A stretch of 64,000 bases of DNA, taken from the NCBI RefSeq assembly GCF_002165375.2, contig NZ_CP032134.1:434001-498000 (forward strand), in the 5' to 3' direction. Positions 8,751 through 16,272 of this stretch are shown piece by piece; position 1 is the stretch's first letter; each line of letters opens with the position of its first letter. The notes beneath the pieces were generated by a model. That model had not been told where the DNA came from and made no database searches. It was given only the letters and a program-made list of their open reading frames with translations. The position numbers were made by a program, and so were the translations under genes. This stretch comes from Acinetobacter chinensis (GTDB lineage: Bacteria > Pseudomonadota > Gammaproteobacteria > Pseudomonadales > Moraxellaceae).

Positions 8751-9742
8751 TATTTGCTCTCCTTAGATTCAACTTGCTCAGCTTTTGCGTCGCTTTCGAC
8801 TTGTGCTTTTAACTGTGCCAATACTTCATCACGTAAATGTGGTTCAGCCATTGGGAAACCAAGTTTTGCACGTGCAGCCACATAACTTTGTGCAATAGAA
8901 CGTGCCAAAGTACGAACACGTAAAATATAGCGTTGACGTTCAGTTACAGAAATTGCACCACGAGCATCGAGCAAGTTAAAGCTGTGTGATGCTTTGATGA
9001 CTTGTTCGTATGCAGGAAGTGGAAGTTCAGCTTCCATTAAGCGAGTTGCTTCAGCTTCGTAGAAATCGAACAGCTCAAACATTTTTTCGACGTTGGCATA
9101 TTCAAAGTTATAAGTTGATTGTTCAACTTCATTTTGATGGAATACGTCACCGTAAGTCACTGTACCGAACTGACCTTTGGTCCAAACGAGGTCATAAACT
9201 GAATCTACACCTTGCAGGTACATTGCCAAACGTTCAAGACCGTAAGTGATTTCACCTGTGACAGGGTAGCATTCAACACCACCGACTTGCTGGAAGTAAG
9301 TGAACTGAGTCACTTCCATACCGTTAAGCCAAACTTCCCAACCTAAGCCCCAAGCCCCAAGTGTTGGAGATTCCCAGTTGTCTTCTACGAAACGGATGTC
9401 GTGAGTCAGTGTATCAATACCAATCGCTTCTAAAGAGTCCAGGTACAATTGTTGAATGTTGTCAGGGTTTGGCTTAAGTACGACCTGGAACTGGTAATAG
9501 TGCTGTAAACGGTTCGGGTTTTCACCATAACGGCCGTCTTTAGGACGACGTGAGGGTTGAACATATGCTGCGTTCCATGTTTCAGGACCCAGTGCACGTA
9601 AGAATGTTGCAGTGTGGAATGTCCCTGCACCCATTTCCATATCGTAAGGTTGTAACACTACACAACCTTGTTCAGCCCAATAGTTTTGTAAGGCAAGAAT
9701 TAAGCCCTGGAATGTATCAATATGCGATATGGCGCGACTCAT
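8750..9742 (-). CDS. glyQ: Glycine--tRNA ligase, alpha subunit
   Basis: GlyQ is recognised by TFQGLILALQNYWAEQGCVV, MEMGAGTFHTATFLRALGPE and the RLQHYYQFQVVLKP segment, which form the class II synthetase catalytic core. I chose the ATG at 9742, which starts MSRAISHIDTFQ; the longer open frame to 9808 adds residues not typical of the family. A GTGGA element lies about 8 bases upstream. The product is 330 residues, somewhat longer than E. coli GlyQ (303) because of a charged C-terminal tail (AQVESDAKAEQVESKESK). It is translationally coupled to glyS. Confidence 0.96.
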   Translation of the reverse strand: MSRAISHIDTFQGLILALQNYWAEQGCVVLQPYDMEMGAGTFHTATFLRALGPETWNAAYVQPSRRPKDGRYGENPNRLQHYYQFQVVLKPNPDNIQQLYLDSLEAIGIDTLTHDIRFVEDNWESPTLGAWGLGWEVWLNGMEVTQFTYFQQVGGVECYPVTGEITYGLERLAMYLQGVDSVYDLVWTKGQFGTVTYGDVFHQNEVEQSTYNFEYANVEKMFELFDFYEAEATRLMEAELPLPAYEQVIKASHSFNLLDARGAISVTERQRYILRVRTLARSIAQSYVAARAKLGFPMAEPHLRDEVLAQLKAQVESDAKAEQVESKESK

Positions 9743-9974
9743 GCAGCATCCACTATAAGTATTAGAAAAATTGGTTCTAAGTATAAGGATTTTGGGGGAG
9801 AGTGGCAAAGGGTATAGGGAAGTAACAGCCGAATTTTATTCACCGCATAATAAAGCTGGCGAACATATTGGGTGGATTAGATTTATGCGTTTGGAGCCTG
9901 TGAGGACTTCCGTTGAAAATAGTGCAGCAAGCCCCAGTAACAAAAACCGGTAAAACAGCAAAACTGTAAAAAAA

Positions 9975-10316
9975 CTAGTCTGTAAACAGTCGGGACAATG
10001 GTTCTGGCAGGCTGTGTGTAAAAATCAGATAACCCATGAAGGTAATCAGAAAGCAGGTCAGCAATGAACCAGGGATAATCGTGACGATATTCAACTGATT
10101 TTTTCCTGCCAGCAGCATGGAGCAGGTATAGCTGATCGGGACAGTAAAAACACAGTAAATGCAATAAATCAGTGCATTCGCTGCCAGAATAAACGGAATG
10201 GACTGAAATCTGAATTCATTATTCAGATACATAAAAGACAAAGTCAGAAGAATGAGCAGAGCGCAGGGAGCCAGCAACAGCGATTTGATGATGGTTTCTT
10301 TGCTATAGTCAGGCAT
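9975..10316 (-). CDS. Small multi-pass membrane protein, unknown function
   Basis: The 113-residue protein has about four hydrophobic segments (near 12-29, 40-62, 64-72 and 80-100) and short charged ends, consistent with an inner-membrane protein. No family is recognised. It is divergent from the LprI-like gene at 10341 with only 24 bases between the starts, so the two promoters must overlap the coding regions or each other. Confidence 0.55.
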   Translation of the reverse strand: MPDYSKETIIKSLLLAPCALLILLTLSFMYLNNEFRFQSIPFILAANALIYCIYCVFTVPISYTCSMLLAGKNQLNIVTIIPGSLLTCFLITFMGYLIFTHSLPEPLSRLFTD

Positions 10317-10340
10317 GGAAAAATTATAAAAAGGGTCAGT

Positions 10341-10757
10341 ATGAAAAGAGTATGCTTGAAAATAATCATGATCACCAGTCTGTTTTTCAGTCAGATGGTG
10401 CTGGCGCAGACTGATAAGGATGATGATGTTTACAGCCAGTGTGTAGACAGCATGATTGATAAAATGAAGTTACAGGGAATCAATAACGGTGTGGTGAGCG
10501 CATGCAGTAATCACAGTCGCAGCATTTATGAAAAGCAGATCGTCAGTCTGCTGGATCGGATTAAAAAGCAAAGTCAGGAATATCAGCAACCTGAGCGTTA
10601 CACAGATATTTTAAAATCGCAACGCTTATGGAAAAGTTATATTGATCAGGAATGCAGAAATGCAGGGGCTTATGTGGGTTCTCCCATGTACGAGTTCTGC
10701 CCGATGGTCGAATATAAGAACAGAGTGGATCAACTGCAGGAATATTTAGGTGAATAG
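10341..10757 (+). CDS. Exported LprI/DUF1311-like protein
   Basis: The 138-residue protein has a signal peptide (MKRVCLKIIMITSLFFSQMVLA). The mature part has the Cys/aromatic pattern of the DUF1311 (lysozyme-inhibitor LprI N-terminal) family: YSQC early, SQRLWKSYIDQECRNAG in the middle and YEFCPMVEYKNRVDQL near the end. Four mature Cys could form two disulphides. LprI-type proteins sit in the periplasm or outer membrane, and some bind lysozyme. Lysozyme inhibition is only one possibility here. Confidence 0.65.
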   Translation: MKRVCLKIIMITSLFFSQMVLAQTDKDDDVYSQCVDSMIDKMKLQGINNGVVSACSNHSRSIYEKQIVSLLDRIKKQSQEYQQPERYTDILKSQRLWKSYIDQECRNAGAYVGSPMYEFCPMVEYKNRVDQLQEYLGE

Positions 10758-10860
10758 TCCTGATATATCAGTCATTTTAAAATGAAGATGGATATTAAAT
10801 ATATCTTATGGGAACAACACCGTATAATTGCGGCTCAAATGTGTAAAACAAAGGAATACC

Positions 10861-11967
10861 GTGTTTCATACTCAGCTTGAATGGTTAAATACCTTAAAAC
10901 CCAATTTTAAAGTTTTACCGCTGAAAGAACGATTGCTGTGTGGAATCGGGGCATTACTGGGACTGGCAATATCATCATTCATCAGCTGGTATGTGCTGGG
11001 TGGTTTCAATGCATGGTATATCGCTCCAATGGGTGCATCATCCGTATTGTTGTTTGCTGTACCTGCCAGTCCTTTGGCTCAGCCCTGGAACATGGTGGTA
11101 GGCAATGTCATTGCTGGAGTGATTGGCGTGACCTGTGCCATGTACATTCCAGGTCAGACAGAAGCATTCAGTATAGCGGTTGCTCTGTCCATTTTTCTGA
11201 TGATGACTACAGATTCACTGCATCCACCCAGTGGTGCGGTGGCAATAACAGCCGTACTGGGTGGAGAGCCTGTGCATCAGCTGGGTTATGCCTTTATTTT
11301 CTATCCCGTTCTGTTAAATTCAGTTTTACTGCTGGTTGTCGCGATTATTTTTAATCGTATGCTCGGCAAACAGTATCCCCAGGTGGCTCAGGTCAATACC
11401 CGCTCCAAAGATCCGACACCAACGCAGAAAGTCAGTATTCAGCCTAAAGACATTCAGGAGGTCCTGGATCAGCAGACAGAGCTGCTCGATATCAGTGAAT
11501 ATGATTTACAGAAAATCATTTTACAGGCGCAGGAAAAAGCCAGTGCCAGAGCGGTCAGTCAGTTCTGCTGTCAGGATATTATGAGCCGTGATGTGATCAG
11601 TTTGCATGCTGAAGATGATATTCACCTGGCGCTGAACAAGTTTAAAGATATGAATCTGATGAGTCTGCCTGTGATCAATGCTGAAGGGGGACTGGTGGGA
11701 ACACTGGCATTGTACGAGGTTGTGGAGTGGTTTAAGCGTGCAGCCGATCCTAAGGCAGGATGGGAACATAAAGTCAGGCATATCATGAGTAAAAAGGTCG
11801 TTACGGTTCAGCCAATGCAGCCCGTACATGATCTGATTCCATATTTTGTGGAACGTTCATTTAATTATATACCGGTGGTGGAACAGCAGCGTCTGGTGGG
11901 GATTATCAGTCGTGCAGATATGATTGCTGTACTTGACCGTCAGCTGAGTACATTACTGAAACAGTAG
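10861..11967 (+). CDS. HPP-family membrane protein with C-terminal CBS domain pair
   Basis: The N-terminal half (to about residue 175) has the HPP-family pattern: GAMGASSVLLFAVPASPLAQ-like APMGASSVLLF, PWNMVVGN, then DSLHPPSGAVAI in the fourth or fifth membrane segment. The C-terminal half carries two CBS motifs (CQDIMSRDVISLHAEDDIHL and VRHIMSKKVVTVQPMQPVHD), which usually bind adenine nucleotides. I chose the GTG at 10861 because AAGGA lies about 5 bases upstream; the open frame begins at 10828. Some plant and cyanobacterial HPP proteins transport nitrite. The substrate here is unknown, with regulation probably through the CBS pair. Confidence 0.82.
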   Translation: MFHTQLEWLNTLKPNFKVLPLKERLLCGIGALLGLAISSFISWYVLGGFNAWYIAPMGASSVLLFAVPASPLAQPWNMVVGNVIAGVIGVTCAMYIPGQTEAFSIAVALSIFLMMTTDSLHPPSGAVAITAVLGGEPVHQLGYAFIFYPVLLNSVLLLVVAIIFNRMLGKQYPQVAQVNTRSKDPTPTQKVSIQPKDIQEVLDQQTELLDISEYDLQKIILQAQEKASARAVSQFCCQDIMSRDVISLHAEDDIHLALNKFKDMNLMSLPVINAEGGLVGTLALYEVVEWFKRAADPKAGWEHKVRHIMSKKVVTVQPMQPVHDLIPYFVERSFNYIPVVEQQRLVGIISRADMIAVLDRQLSTLLKQ

Positions 11968-12037
11968 TCAAAAAGAAGCTGTGCACCCGGGGGAGGGAGG
12001 CACAGCTGTAAAAAGGATCAATAAAAGTAAGTGTAGA

Positions 12038-12307
12038 TCAGTATCTGTCTGAGCCTGATTCATTCTGAACAGTACGAATAGGTCGTGCATAGCCATTATT
12101 TTGCGCATCTGATCCATTCTGTTTCGGGATAACCAACCATAAAATGAGATAAACCAGAATACCTGGAAAAGCTGCGCTCATAATGGAAATCAGAACAAAA
12201 ATAATGCGCAGTAAATTTGCATTCCAGCCAAAACGTTCAGCAATACCTCCCATCACACCGGCAACCATATTTTGTCGATAAGAGCGATATAAACCAATAT
12301 TGGCCAT
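12038..12307 (-). CDS. PspC-domain inner-membrane protein
   Basis: The 89-residue protein is a single PspC domain: LYRSYRQNMVAGVMGGIAER, FGWNANLLRIIFVL, then a hydrophobic segment PGILVYLILWLVIPKQ. A near-perfect AGGAGG lies 5 bases before the ATG. PspC proteins sense envelope stress in the phage-shock response, but pspA, pspB and pspF are not beside it, so a full Psp system is not shown here. It is a stand-alone gene. Confidence 0.85.
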   Translation of the reverse strand: MANIGLYRSYRQNMVAGVMGGIAERFGWNANLLRIIFVLISIMSAAFPGILVYLILWLVIPKQNGSDAQNNGYARPIRTVQNESGSDRY

Positions 12308-12595
12308 GCAGGCCTCCTCTTGAGAAATCAGTCATCGGCAGTCAACTGCCATACTTTTTATATGGAGATACTTTTCTTCTTTTTAAAGGGAGGGTGATGC
12401 GAAAAACGTGTTGTTATGTAACAGCCCATTTTCTGAGCTGGAGACTCAAATTAAAATAATCAGGCAGAAAATGATAAAAATAAGCAGGGTTCAGTATCAT
12501 ATGTAACGAGTAACATATATTGAAAAGCCTGAAATTGAGTATTTATCAGTTTTTTAACGGTTTAAATTTTTTATTTGTCTTTTGAGGTGCCTGAT

Positions 12596-13240
12596 GTGCA
12601 TTGTGTGAAGTATATCCATTCAGGGTGTCTGATCCTGGCTTGCTGGGGATTGATCGCGTGCAGTCCATCACAGCACCAGGAAACTGCGACTGGTGACAAT
12701 GCAGGGCAGGATAATACAGAATCCGCCCTGAGGCAGGATGCTGAAAATGCACATAAGCTGACAGATGTGGCGGGTAAGGCATTGGTTCCTATGGATGAGG
12801 GCAGGGTATCAGGGCGAGATATAAAAGCTTATGAGCAACCTTTGGCAGGTCGCTATATGGGCAGGATGTCCTGCCATGATGATTTTGCAAGATGTGATAA
12901 AGGCAGTGCTGAATACATTTTAAATCTGTTGCCTGATGGAACAGCGCACAGAACAATTATTCATTATGGGAAAATTGTAGCTGATGCTCAGAATGAAACA
13001 ATAAATAACTCTGCAATCAATTACAGAAAAGACAGCTGGTTTGTCAATGAAACAGAACAGGAAGTGGTTGTACATCTTGTGGAAGGGGCAAATTTCTATT
13101 TTAAAATAGATCCGTCAGGCAACCTGATCATGAATCTGGATAAAATCAATAACCCTGAAAATATTATGAACCGTGAACTGTTTGCCAGGGGCTATCCTCA
13201 GCCTTCGGAATATTATGTACTGATCAAGGATAAAAAATAA
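12596..13240 (+). CDS. Lipoprotein of unknown function
   Basis: I chose the GTG at 12596 because GAGG lies 8 bases upstream and the protein then starts with a short positive region and a lipobox (MHCVKYIHSGCLILACWGLI then AC-SPS). GTG at 12605 is the alternative. The mature part is acidic near the N-terminus (low-complexity linker), then has a folded domain from about residue 80 with RYMGRMSCHDDFARCDKG and DGTAHRTIIHYGKI. This resembles the copper-resistance NlpE-type or general lipocalin-like layout only loosely; I would not name it. Confidence 0.65.
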   Translation: MHCVKYIHSGCLILACWGLIACSPSQHQETATGDNAGQDNTESALRQDAENAHKLTDVAGKALVPMDEGRVSGRDIKAYEQPLAGRYMGRMSCHDDFARCDKGSAEYILNLLPDGTAHRTIIHYGKIVADAQNETINNSAINYRKDSWFVNETEQEVVVHLVEGANFYFKIDPSGNLIMNLDKINNPENIMNRELFARGYPQPSEYYVLIKDKK

Positions 13241-13294
13241 TTCACCTGCACATTTTAAAACGCAAATGTGACAGATGGATGGAGAAGAATCATC

Positions 13295-13370
13295 TGGTGG
13301 GTTGTGTGGGGTTCGAACCCACGACCAATAGATTAAGAGTCTACTGCTCTACCAACTGAGCTAACAACCC
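13295..13370 (-). tRNA. tRNA-Lys (anticodon CTT)
   Basis: 76 bases including encoded CCA. Acceptor GGGTTGT pairs with ACAACCC, the T-loop is GGGTTCGAACCCC, and the anticodon loop is CTCTTAA (CTT). The sequence differs from the three following tRNA-Lys genes in the acceptor and anticodon stems. Confidence 0.95.
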
Positions 13371-13383
13371 TGAGTGAGGATAA

Positions 13384-13429
13384 ACAAAACAACGTTTTGT
13401 CCGAACGCAAGAGAAAATCCATGATTTTC
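13384..13429 (-). repeat. Structured tRNA spacer unit 1 (two hairpins)
   Basis: In the spacer 5' of tRNA-Lys(CTT). Hairpin A (13384-13400) has stem ACAAAAC/GTTTTGT with loop AAC. Hairpin B (13413-13429) has stem GAAAATC/GATTTTC. The same two-hairpin layout, with changed but still paired bases in A, recurs at 13730-13775. Confidence 0.7.
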
Positions 13430-13640
13430 TATCGTTGTATGCAAAGGTTGTATTCTGTTTCAGGTGAAAAAATCAGTGATTTTTCAAAGTGCATTAAACA
13501 CAATACTCTGCAACATCGATGTAGCAAAATTTCGAGAATGGCGAAGCATCTGAAAGGAGATGTTTGGTCGTGGTCGGAACTTGCAGGTTTCATTTCTATT
13601 GTCGTACTGAAGCAGTACAGAAAGAAGCCCTAAGAAAGAA

Positions 13641-13716
13641 TGGTGGGTCGTCCGCGATTCGAACGCGGGACCAACGGATTAAAAGTCCGCTGCTCTACCA
13701 GCTGAGCTAACGACCC
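13641..13716 (-). tRNA. tRNA-Lys (anticodon TTT), copy 1
   Basis: 76 bases including CCA. Acceptor GGGTCGT/ACGACCC, anticodon loop CTTTTAA (TTT), T-arm with GTTCGAATC. Identical over its visible length to the copies at 13860 and 14052. Confidence 0.96.
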
Positions 13717-13729
13717 TGAGTGAGGATGT

Positions 13730-13775
13730 GTGAAACAACGTTTCACCCGAACGCAAGAGAAAATCTGTGATTTTC
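13730..13775 (-). repeat. Structured tRNA spacer unit 2 (two hairpins)
   Basis: Hairpin A (13730-13746) has stem GTGAAAC/GTTTCAC with loop AAC. Hairpin B (13759-13775) has stem GAAAATC/GATTTTC. Compared with unit 1, the three outer base pairs of hairpin A have all changed on both sides, so pairing is kept. Confidence 0.7.
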
Positions 13776-13859
13776 TATAGGGATATGAAATATTCCTACA
13801 TTTGCAATTTCGGATTAATATCCTAAACAGGCATTGTAAAATTAGATTTTACAAATAAA

Positions 13860-13935
13860 TGGTGGGTCGTCCGCGATTCGAACGCGGGACCAACGGATTA
13901 AAAGTCCGCTGCTCTACCAGCTGAGCTAACGACCC
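13860..13935 (-). tRNA. tRNA-Lys (anticodon TTT), copy 2
   Basis: 76 bases including CCA, the same sequence as copy 1, in a four-gene tRNA-Lys array on the minus strand. Confidence 0.96.
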
Positions 13936-13939
13936 TGAG

Positions 13940-13968
13940 AAAATTTTAAAATAACATTTTAAAATTTT
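13940..13968 (-). repeat. tRNA spacer hairpin with AAC loop, unit 3
   Basis: A 13-bp A/T stem (AAAATTTTAAAAT with ATTTTAAAATTTT) around the same AAC loop as spacer units 1 and 2. A second stem, CAAGAC/GTCTTG, follows at 13971-13996. Confidence 0.65.
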
Positions 13969-14051
13969 TGCAAGACAAGCGAAGCGCGTAGTCTTGGATG
14001 TTAGATAACATATGCAATCTAACTGCTTTCAGGAAAGCCTAAACAAATAAA

Positions 14052-14127
14052 TGGTGGGTCGTCCGCGATTCGAACGCGGGACCAACGGATTAAAAGTCCG
14101 CTGCTCTACCAGCTGAGCTAACGACCC
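14052..14127 (-). tRNA. tRNA-Lys (anticodon TTT), copy 3
   Basis: 76 bases including CCA, the same sequence as copies 1 and 2. It is first in transcription order. The promoter is expected in the 14128-14175 gap but is not clear to the eye. Confidence 0.96.
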
Positions 14128-14174
14128 ATCTATTTGATGGAGCGTATTGTAGCAAGATATGGTTTGAGCGCAAG

Positions 14175-14225
14175 TAAAAAATCACAAAGTTGTTGATGTT
14201 TGATTATAAATACAACAACTTTGTG
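14175..14225 (-). terminator. Terminator of the acyl-CoA synthetase gene
   Basis: Perfect 13-bp stem CACAAAGTTGTTG/CAACAACTTTGTG with a 17-base loop, followed on the minus strand by ATTTTTTAC. It separates the synthetase from the tRNA array. Confidence 0.85.
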
Positions 14226-14255
14226 CCGTGAACTCAAAAAATGTGCGCCATTTTT

Positions 14256-16097
14256 TTAGAAACGGTATTTATATGCCTGAATGCTGGCATAAATTTCAGG
14301 GTTGATATCGCAGTAAGCTGTAGCACCCGGCAGAAGAACCAGTAACCGTTCATCTGTTTTTTCTGGGTCATAAGCCTGTTCTTTCAGTTTGTTTTTCTGA
14401 TACTTAAAGGTACCTGTTGTTTCAACCTGTTTCTGAACTCTTAAAAACACTGGGACGGCATAAGCAGGCAGATGTTTTTTGAACTCTGACAGCATCTGAC
14501 TCAGATCCTGTTCATCCAGTTCTGCACCATCCGCCAGCGTGATGGCTGCCATACCTGCGCGACCATTGGTTTCAGGAATTTCCACACCATATACGACTGC
14601 TTCTGCAATCTTATCGTATTCACTGACCATGTTTTCCACTTCAGTGGTGGAGACATTTTCACCTTTCCAGCGGAATGTATCTCCTAAACGGTCAACAAAC
14701 TGTGCATGACGGAAGCCGATATCACGAACCAGATCACCTGTAATGAAGTAAGAATCGCCTTTTTTAAAGACATCCTTCATGATGACCGATTTGTTTTTTT
14801 CAGGATCGGTATAACCATCAAATGGAGAGCGGCTGGTGATTTTTCCGACCAGTAAGCCTACTTCGCCTTTTTTGACCTTTTTACAGTAGCCTTTCGGGTC
14901 GTGTACAGCTTCATTTTTTTCTTTATCAAACTCAATAATCGCATACGGTGTCGGAGAGAAACCCACGGTATTGTCAAAGTTGAAAATATTACTGAAACCG
15001 ACGTTGCCTTCGCTGGATGCATAGAGTTCAAGAATTTCTTCCACGCCAAAGCGTTCTTTGAACTTGCCCCAGATATTCGGGCGCATGCCATTACCAATCA
15101 TTTTTCTGACACGATGGCTGTGATCCAGGTCTGATGGAGGGGCATCCATCAGGTAGCGGCACAGTTCACCCACATAGCCGATAGCCGAGGCATCAAATTT
15201 CTGAACATCGCTCCAGAAACCTGAGGTTGAATATTTACGTCGGATGGCAAGTGTCGCACCGCCTGCAATCACACCACACCAGCACACGACCATGCCTGTT
15301 GCGTGGTAAAGCGGCAGGGTGCAGTACATGACATCATTTTCATTCAGATTCAGTACGTGCCCATAGGTTCCATACGCCAGTGTCCATCGGCTGTTGGAGA
15401 AAACAACCGCTTTAGGCAGACCGGTTGTACCCGATGTATAAATATAGAAAAGACCATCTTTACCCTGCACGCTGTGCGTGGTCGGGGTGTTGAATTTTGG
15501 AAACTGATCGGCTTTTTCTGCAAGGTTAATGTAGCCTTTGGGTGCTTTGCCAGGATTGTTCAGAGTATCCTGGTCGGCAACCCAGAAGAAGCGATCCGCT
15601 GCAATCAGCAGTTCAGAGCGGACATCATCCACAGCGGTACGGCATTCTTCACCGGTAATCACAGCAATCGGTTTGACCAGGTTAATGCTGTGAGCCAGTA
15701 CTTTTCCGACCTGAGAGGTGTTTACAAGTGCAACCGTCACGCCAATTTTAGCCAGGGCAATGACTGTTGCAATCAGCTCAGGTCTGTTTTCAATAATGAC
15801 GGCAATGACATCGCCTCGGCGGGCACCCATGGAAAGATAAAAATGACCAATCTGGTTAGCCCAGCTGTTCAGATCCTGGTAGGTATATTTTTGATCTTCA
15901 AACAGCAGTGCAATACCATGAGGATTATGTTTCGCGGTCTTTTCAAACGCCAGCCCCAAACCTGCCGGTGTGGCAGGCGTACGCAGATAGGCCTGTTTCA
16001 GACCATTTAATAAGTTAGGAACTTTGCGGATAAGGCCTGGTATTTTTGCAGCAACGTCTGCGATACCGATAAGATCATTTTGTGTTGTTTGACTCAT
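14256..16097 (-). CDS. Long-chain/very-long-chain acyl-CoA synthetase (FATP/FadD6-like)
   Basis: The 613-residue enzyme belongs to the AMP-forming superfamily. The P-loop-like motif YIYTSGTTGLPKA is at about 218-230, the adenine-binding ELYASSEGN segment follows, and ITGDLVRDIGFRHAQFVDRLGDTFRWKGENV is split over the hinge region. The LGDTFRWKGENVST wording is typical of the fatty-acid-transport-protein/FadD6 branch rather than E. coli FadD. It activates fatty acids to acyl-CoA at the membrane for beta-oxidation or lipid synthesis. I chose the ATG at 16097 (AGGA about 7 bases upstream); the longer frame to 16142 is unlikely. It is a single-gene unit with its own terminator. Confidence 0.87.
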   Translation of the reverse strand: MSQTTQNDLIGIADVAAKIPGLIRKVPNLLNGLKQAYLRTPATPAGLGLAFEKTAKHNPHGIALLFEDQKYTYQDLNSWANQIGHFYLSMGARRGDVIAVIIENRPELIATVIALAKIGVTVALVNTSQVGKVLAHSINLVKPIAVITGEECRTAVDDVRSELLIAADRFFWVADQDTLNNPGKAPKGYINLAEKADQFPKFNTPTTHSVQGKDGLFYIYTSGTTGLPKAVVFSNSRWTLAYGTYGHVLNLNENDVMYCTLPLYHATGMVVCWCGVIAGGATLAIRRKYSTSGFWSDVQKFDASAIGYVGELCRYLMDAPPSDLDHSHRVRKMIGNGMRPNIWGKFKERFGVEEILELYASSEGNVGFSNIFNFDNTVGFSPTPYAIIEFDKEKNEAVHDPKGYCKKVKKGEVGLLVGKITSRSPFDGYTDPEKNKSVIMKDVFKKGDSYFITGDLVRDIGFRHAQFVDRLGDTFRWKGENVSTTEVENMVSEYDKIAEAVVYGVEIPETNGRAGMAAITLADGAELDEQDLSQMLSEFKKHLPAYAVPVFLRVQKQVETTGTFKYQKNKLKEQAYDPEKTDERLLVLLPGATAYCDINPEIYASIQAYKYRF

Positions 16098-16213
16098 GTG
16101 AATCCTGTTTATTTTTGCGTAGTCCGTACGGTCATTGGGCATAGTGAATATACACTTGTTCTTTTAATCGTTTCAGTCCAGTGCAATCAACCTAATCTGA
16201 CAAAAAATATCAA

Positions 16214-16247
16214 AAAAACCCGATCATATGAATGACCGGGTTTTTTT
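16214..16247 (-). terminator. Terminator of rne
   Basis: Stem AACCCG.TCAT paired with ATGA.CGGGTT (one internal mismatch) with A-runs and T-runs on both sides, so it could work in both directions. It lies 26 bases after the rne stop. Confidence 0.8.
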
Positions 16248-16272
16248 ATTCAGCTGCAATTGAGCAAATGAA

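Noticed and set aside
13397..13633. 78-codon plus-strand ORF between two tRNA-Lys genes
   Set aside because: It runs through the structured spacer and is antisense to the tRNA transcript; no ribosome site and no recognisable protein character.
15303..16010. 235-codon plus-strand ORF antisense to the acyl-CoA synthetase
   Set aside because: The minus-strand gene has all synthetase motifs across the same bases; the antisense frame is a by-product of codon choice.
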